Below are positions 58,940 through 64,000 of a stretch of 64,000 nt of DNA, one piece after another. A model generated the notes under the pieces. The model saw nothing but the letters and a program-made list of their open reading frames with translations, was not told the DNA's origin and did no database searches. Position numbers and translations under genes: made by a program. Position 1 is the stretch's first letter; every line of letters begins with the position of its first letter. Source of the DNA: Amyelois transitella (Eukaryota; Arthropoda; Insecta; Lepidoptera; Pyralidae); contig NC_083506.1 in NCBI RefSeq assembly GCF_032362555.1, forward strand, positions 10,835,501 to 10,899,500. The letters run 5' to 3'.

Positions 58940-60918
58940 ACCTTAAACACCTTGTGGTGTTAAAGTTTCATCGTTTTTCCCCACAAGTCAGCAAGTTCTA
59001 GATTTTTGCAATTTCTATGTCATATTAATCTCTATCTGTTTTGTATGTTTTACTCTTATGGTGCAATAGTTTTATCTACCTATCTATTAATGTTGCACAA
59101 AAATAAATAGTGTACAAGGTAGCTACGTAAATAGGTACCTTTGCACATTTTCTACTTGTTATATTTTCAAACCAATATCACCACTTACAAATTGTACATT
59201 GGCTCCCTCTTATTCTTTATCACAACTTACCTACTCACTTATCATTTTCCAGTACAAAATTTCGCCTTGTTTAGTAATAAGATACAACATTATTTCTTTC
59301 AGTAAGGGTAATGTGGTGTAAGCGTTTTTGCGGTGCATTATTTATCTAGTATGAATAATGGAGCTCAAATTAATAAATGGAAATATTCCCTGGATCACGA
59401 TGGCTTCTCTCGCTTCTGGATCATGGACTCACGAAGGAGTTTTTTATTCTGGAGGTCGTACCTAACTACTACCATCACATAACAAACGCCATAAGATTTA
59501 AAATATAATAAGGCTATACGTACCTAGCTAGGCTAGGAAATATAACTAAATAGAAAATTTTCCTCAGATTTGACCAACCAAATCAGCCGAGATAGAAGTA
59601 TATAGCCTTGCCTGGCATTTGATGGATAGGAAACTTGATTGATATTAAGATAGGAACATAAGACAAAGAAGCTTTTAAATTGGTGCCTACTTACAAAATA
59701 AACGCAAATCTGACCAAGTTACGTTATGTTACTTTTTGTCTACCTAGTTTGTTTGTAGGGGAAGAAAGTGGAAAGAAAAGAAAGACAACATATGTTTTGT
59801 AATAAAAAGAGAACCGCCTCCAATCGATGTCCCCTTAATTTAAAATAAATTTAATTTTAAAGTCTGTTAAAAACAGACACTTTCCTGAAAACCACATCAA
59901 AATCGGTTCAGCGAAACGCGAGATAATCGCGGACAAACATAGTTACATAAAGGTTAAACTTAGAACAACCTTTTGTTTTTTGAAGGCGGTTAATGTAACA
60001 CGTTTCTCACCACGTGTGGAAAGTAGGTGTAAGTATATTTCTTTCTTGTATATCTATCTTATAAATGGTGACGAAGTACATAGAGGTTATAATTAATGTT
60101 GTTTTCGTTGTTAGTACTTTAGTAGGTTACTTACCTTAGTATATTGTAGTAAATTTAAGGAAACTTACATTCTACACTAGATTCCCTACCCTAATCGAAA
60201 TGTTCTAATTGTCTTGTTATTATGGAAGGCGTGAGTTGGAACCAATCATCTCACTCAATGTCTTATTCCAAGGAGTAGGTATTCAAAAGTGAAAGTAAGT
60301 GACAAGTCTTTCCAGAAGTTCTTGTTATAGGATGATATATAAATCTAAAATTTCTCGTTGAAAAATTCTCCTGCAATCAATACTGTCTCTTCAATAGACA
60401 GAGGAAAGCACCGCAACTCTACGACAGACGATTGACGACCTCTCAGAGCCCGGTGAATGACCTCTCTGAACCGCTAGACGTTTAGTAGTTAGGATACTAT
60501 TTTTGAAACGTGACATGAAACAGTTTGAAAATATGGAGATGGAATTTTCGGAATAAAAACTATGTACATAGGTAGGTTACCTGCAATATAGGTATATGTA
60601 CCTATTCAATTATTGAACTAAGTTTACATATGCCTTCGTAGCAGGGCTCGAAAATATCCGTTATTTATTACATATATCAAAATATCGGATATTGACGACA
60701 AAATCTAAGCTAAGGTAGGTTTCATCAAAATCCTTTCTAATTTGCATTTATAAGATGTTAGTAGGAATTATTTCGTTTGGTAGGAACCTACTTAAAATCA
60801 GACAAATGTAACTTTCTCCCACATACATAGACCAAGATTTTGAAAATCAATTCAACATAAAGCCTTTATGTAGTTATGTATAGGTATAAAATCATCTTCT
60901 TCCCAGTTGACTTCACTT
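58940..60918. other. Intergenic, no gene seen
   Basis: AT-rich DNA with a retroelement scrap near 59879-59950 (ACATCAAAATCGGTTCAGCG). No coding structure was found in either strand. Confidence 0.45.
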
Positions 60919-61395
60919 GTTGGTCCCGACATTAATGTATGGGAGTGAAAGTTGGGTATGGCAAAAGAAGCATGAAAGCAGAATAAATGCAGTGGAAATG
61001 ACAGCGTTAAGGAGTATGATGGGTGTGAAAATGAGTGACCGGATAAGGAACTGCGTGATAAGGTAATGTTGTGATGTGAAAGATGTAGTTACAGGAATAG
61101 AAAAGGGTATGTTGAGATGGTTCAGTCATGTGGAGAGGATGAATGAAAGCAGGTTGACTAAGCAGATATACAAGGCGTAGAGGGAAAGGTCGGAGTGGGA
61201 TGACCTAGACGAACGTATCTTGATCAAATTAAGGACGTCCTGGTAAAGGGCCTGACCCTCAAAAGTACCCGAAACCGCCGAGCTTGCATGAAGAGAGTTA
61301 TGAATGTGGTGAAGCGAAGGAAGTACCTATGCAGAGATCGTGGCAAGTGGAAAGAGGTAGTCTCTGCCTACTCCTCCGGGAAAGAGGCGATTTTA
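60919..61395 (+). pseudogene. LINE reverse transcriptase C-terminal remnant
   Basis: Translation gives LVPTLMYGSESWVWQKKHES, RINAVEMTALRSMMGVKMSD, RIRNCVIR, a stop, then IEKGMLRWFSHVERMNESRL. After further breaks come DQIKDVL, STRNRRACMKRVMNV and DRGKWKEVVSAYSSGKEA. This is the conserved region downstream of the reverse transcriptase core in a lepidopteran LINE family abundant in databases. Several stops and frame changes show it is dead. It may derive from the same family as the fragment at 6838-7110. Confidence 0.8.
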
Positions 61396-61580
61396 TGTAA
61401 TGTAATAAATGTGTATCTTACCTAGGTGGACTCGGCGTAGGCGCTACCAATGCTACTACCAGTGCATAGCGTTCTCTCTCTCTTGCACCCCATTGCAAAG
61501 TATATGGGTGTAAAGTTGAAGAAATTTGGAGGATAAAGATTAAAGAAAAACATGAAGTATATTTTTCACTGGAGGCTACC

Positions 61581-61586
61581 TTTATT
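61581..61586 (-). terminator. EF-1alpha polyadenylation signal
   Basis: AATAAA on the minus strand (TTTATT on plus), about 210 bases past the EF-1alpha stop codon. Confidence 0.6.
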
Positions 61587-61793
61587 TCTATGAATTTACA
61601 CTTTAGTTGCAGTCATAACAAAATATTTCAGATATATGTATAACCTTATATAAATTATAAAATAATGTTACAGTATAAGCCTTGTAAAAAATATAGAAAA
61701 GGAATGAGTTTGTAGCCCTTCTTTCCTTCTGAACACCTTTCGGTGAATGAAGTATCGCAGTTGGATGAAAAATTGTGCTGTTAACAGCGCTAG

Positions 61794-63185
61794 CTACTTC
61801 TTGCCCTTTCCAGCCTTCTCGGCGGCTTTGGTGACCTTTCCGCTGGTAGCATCCTTGAAGTTTACAGCCTTAATGACACCCACAGCGACGGTTTGCCTCA
61901 TGTCACGCACAGCGAAACGACCGAGGGGAGGGAACTCCTGGAAGGACTCCACGCACAGAGGCTTGGAGGGTACAAGGTTGACAATAGCAGCATCTCCAGA
62001 CTTGATGGACTTAGGATTGTCCTCAGTAGATTTGCCAGTACGACGGTCGACCTTCTCTTTGATTTCGGCGAATTTGCAGGCAATATGGGCTGTGTGGCAA
62101 TCAAGCACAGGCGTGTAACCGTTTGAAATCTGTCCAGGGTGGTTGAGCACAATGACTTGTGCGGTGAAGTCAGCAGCACCCTTAGGGGGGTTGTTCTTGG
62201 AGTCGCCAGCGACATATCCACGACGCAACTCCTTGACGGAGACGTTCTTAACGTTGAAACCAACGTTGTCTCCGGGCACGGCCTCTTGAAGAGCCTCGTG
62301 GTGCATCTCAACAGACTTAACTTCAGTGGTAATGTTGGCGGGGGCGAATACAACAATGGTGCCGGGCTTGAGGATACCAGTTTCAACTCTGCCTACTGGC
62401 ACCGTTCCGATACCACCAATTTTGTAGACATCCTGAAGGGGAAGACGGAGGGGCTTGTCTGTGGGACGAGCAGGGGGCAGGATGGCATCCAAAGCCTCGA
62501 TGAGGCACTTGCCTTCAGCCTTACCTTCCTTGCGGTCAACATTCCATCCCTTGAACCAGGGCATCTTGGTGGATGCCTCCAGCATGTTGTCTCCGTGCCA
62601 GCCAGAAATGGGTACGAAAGCGACAGCAGCTGGGTTGTAACCAATCTTCTTAATGTATGAGGAGACTTCCTTCTTGATTTCCTCGAAACGAGACTCACTG
62701 TATGGAGGCTCAGTGGAGTCCATTTTGTTGACACCAACAATAAGCTGCTTGACACCTAGGGTGAAGGCGAGCAGGGCGTGCTCACGGGTCTGGCCGTTCT
62801 TGGAGATACCAGCTTCGAACTCTCCGGTACCGGCGGCGACGATCAGCACGGCGCAGTCGGCCTGCGAGGTTCCAGTAATCATGTTCTTGATGAAATCTCT
62901 GTGGCCGGGAGCGTCGATAATGGTAACATAGTATTTGCTGGTCTCGAACTTCCACAGGGCGATGTCGATGGTGATACCACGTTCACGCTCAGCCTTCAGT
63001 TTGTCCAATACCCAGGCGTATTTGAAGGAACCCTTGCCCATTTCCTGGGCCTCCTTCTCGAACTTCTCGATGGTACGTTTGTCGATACCACCGCATTTGT
63101 AGATCAAGTGACCAGTGGTTGTGGACTTGCCGGAGTCGACGTGTCCAATGACGACAATGTTAATGTGAGTCTTTTCCTTGCCCAT
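61794..63185 (-). CDS. EF1A: Elongation factor 1-alpha (eEF1A)
   Basis: GTPase that delivers aminoacyl-tRNA to the ribosomal A site. It is a single uninterrupted frame of 463 residues, the family's standard length, starting [23 protein letters not shown]-binding motifs are GHVDSGKS (14-21), GITIDI (70-75), DAPGH (91-95) and NKMD (153-156). The beta-barrel domains II and III follow, and the tail is [11 protein letters not shown]. No key residue is missing. The coding region is GC-richer than its surroundings, as expected of a highly expressed gene. A 5'UTR intron is predicted (acceptor TTGTTCTAG before 63196; donor CCGTG/GTGAGT at 63851/63850). Confidence 0.98.
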   Translation of the reverse strand: MGKEKTHINIVVIGHVDSGKSTTTGHLIYKCGGIDKRTIEKFEKEAQEMGKGSFKYAWVLDKLKAERERGITIDIALWKFETSKYYVTIIDAPGHRDFIKNMITGTSQADCAVLIVAAGTGEFEAGISKNGQTREHALLAFTLGVKQLIVGVNKMDSTEPPYSESRFEEIKKEVSSYIKKIGYNPAAVAFVPISGWHGDNMLEASTKMPWFKGWNVDRKEGKAEGKCLIEALDAILPPARPTDKPLRLPLQDVYKIGGIGTVPVGRVETGILKPGTIVVFAPANITTEVKSVEMHHEALQEAVPGDNVGFNVKNVSVKELRRGYVAGDSKNNPPKGAADFTAQVIVLNHPGQISNGYTPVLDCHTAHIACKFAEIKEKVDRRTGKSTEDNPKSIKSGDAAIVNLVPSKPLCVESFQEFPPLGRFAVRDMRQTVAVGVIKAVNFKDATSGKVTKAAEKAGKGKK

Positions 63186-63196
63186 TTTTGGTTAGT

Positions 63197-64000
63197 CTAG
63201 AACAAAGAAATAAACTAGATTAGATTGTTTTGACCAAAACTTGCACTAACAATGCGATACACCGGCGTGAACAAGGTCAGCCTCATGTACCGTGCGGCCG
63301 GCAATATGGCTGCCGCATGGCCGCCTCGCCCTATCTTGACATTTCACAATGGACGTCAGCCATTACGGAAAAAGATTACAATAAATAAGAAATATGCATA
63401 GAATTGACCAGCAGTAGTGTTTTTAGCACTTAATGAACCCCAAATAAGATGTTTTAACTTGAAAATATCGAAAACAAGTACACCATCTACCACGTGGTGA
63501 TTATCGACCGAGCTGTGAGCCGGTCTGTGCATCGTGACGCGTAAGCACATCGTGCAACATTTGAAAATGGAATTATTACGTACTTCATGCACTTGAAACA
63601 AATTAACTATTGACAAAAGAAGTTCTAAATCAAATCAAGTAAGAACAAACGAAATTGCAAGTTTTGAGCGGTTTAGAATTACACCACGTTGATGTTGATT
63701 GAAAACACAAGCCGCAATAACTTCAAAATGTAAGAAAATAATTAAAACTAATATGAAAACGATTCAATACTAACACTACGAATATTACTATTGAGAAATG
63801 GAATCACTTTCTTAGCACTGCACTTTTGAACAAGTCCTTTCGACACTCACCACGGATTACAATCAGCGTGTAATATCCGAGAAAGACTCCAACAGAATGA
63901 ACGAGAAATGGTTTTTCTTTCAGCTGGAAATAGTGTAGTCACTTCCGGTTCTTAGGGTGCCCATAATATATTTGATATTTTACCCTGAAGAATGTGCATT
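63197..64000 (-). promoter_or_regulatory. EF-1alpha 5'UTR intron, first exon and promoter
   Basis: The intron is 63850-63197 (654 bases). The noncoding first exon would end at 63851. On the minus strand an initiator-like TCATTC places a possible start at 63898, and a pyrimidine tract CTTTCTC begins at 63885, resembling the 5'TOP of translation-machinery mRNAs. About 40 bases further upstream is CCGGAAGTG (63940-63948), an ETS-like site. No TATA box is seen. The start site is inferred. Confidence 0.5.

Noticed and set aside
61893-63200. Long ORFs antisense to or out of frame with EF-1alpha (up to 173 codons)
   Set aside because: Shadows of a GC-rich, codon-biased gene; they have no independent features.

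Overview
The window is animal nuclear DNA, almost certainly from a moth or butterfly (Lepidoptera). The evidence is a set of spliced insect housekeeping genes with GT-AG introns, an EF-1alpha coding sequence without introns (the usual lepidopteran state), AT-rich intergenic DNA, and many short interspersed repeats of lepidopteran type. I found no bacterial-style operons, no CRISPR array and no viral genes. All gene models were built by eye. Exon joints were accepted only where splice sites, phase and protein family all agreed, and every summed coding length is divisible by three.

Layout: 1-7800 is a repeat graveyard with SINE-like elements, a GC-rich retroelement fragment, RTE-like tails and a dead LINE reverse transcriptase. 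7.8-13.8 kb (+) holds eiger, the insect TNF ligand, in five coding exons, with a decayed partial duplicate of its last exon in the 3' region. 15.1-17.9 kb (+) holds mitochondrial ribosomal protein mS31 in six exons. 19.6-20.9 kb is a complete-looking mariner transposon with an open D34D transposase. 23.5-42.2 kb (-) is one glucose-6-phosphate 1-epimerase gene in seven exons. It spans 19 kb because of a 14 kb intron, and its sixth exon is followed by two further tandem copies. 42.9-53.9 kb (+) is PDIA3/ERp60 in nine exons; its fourth intron contains an intact-looking MULE transposon with perfect 111-bp terminal inverted repeats. 54.4-55.3 kb (-) is adenylate kinase 6. 56.5-57.1 kb (+) is a short transcript unit with two consecutive membrane microprotein ORFs, the first resembling PIGBOS1. 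57.4-61.4 kb is repeats: a 76-bp perfect palindrome, a tRNA-derived SINE and a LINE remnant. 61.6-63.9 kb (-) is EF-1alpha with a 5'UTR intron.

The genes do not form one pathway. Two pairs are divergent and may share control DNA: the epimerase with PDIA3 (636 bp between start codons) and AK6 with the microprotein unit. The items most worth following are the dicistronic microprotein gene, the triplicated epimerase exon whose read-through stays in frame, the decayed second TNF-domain exon of eiger, and the MULE with its subterminal repeat array.
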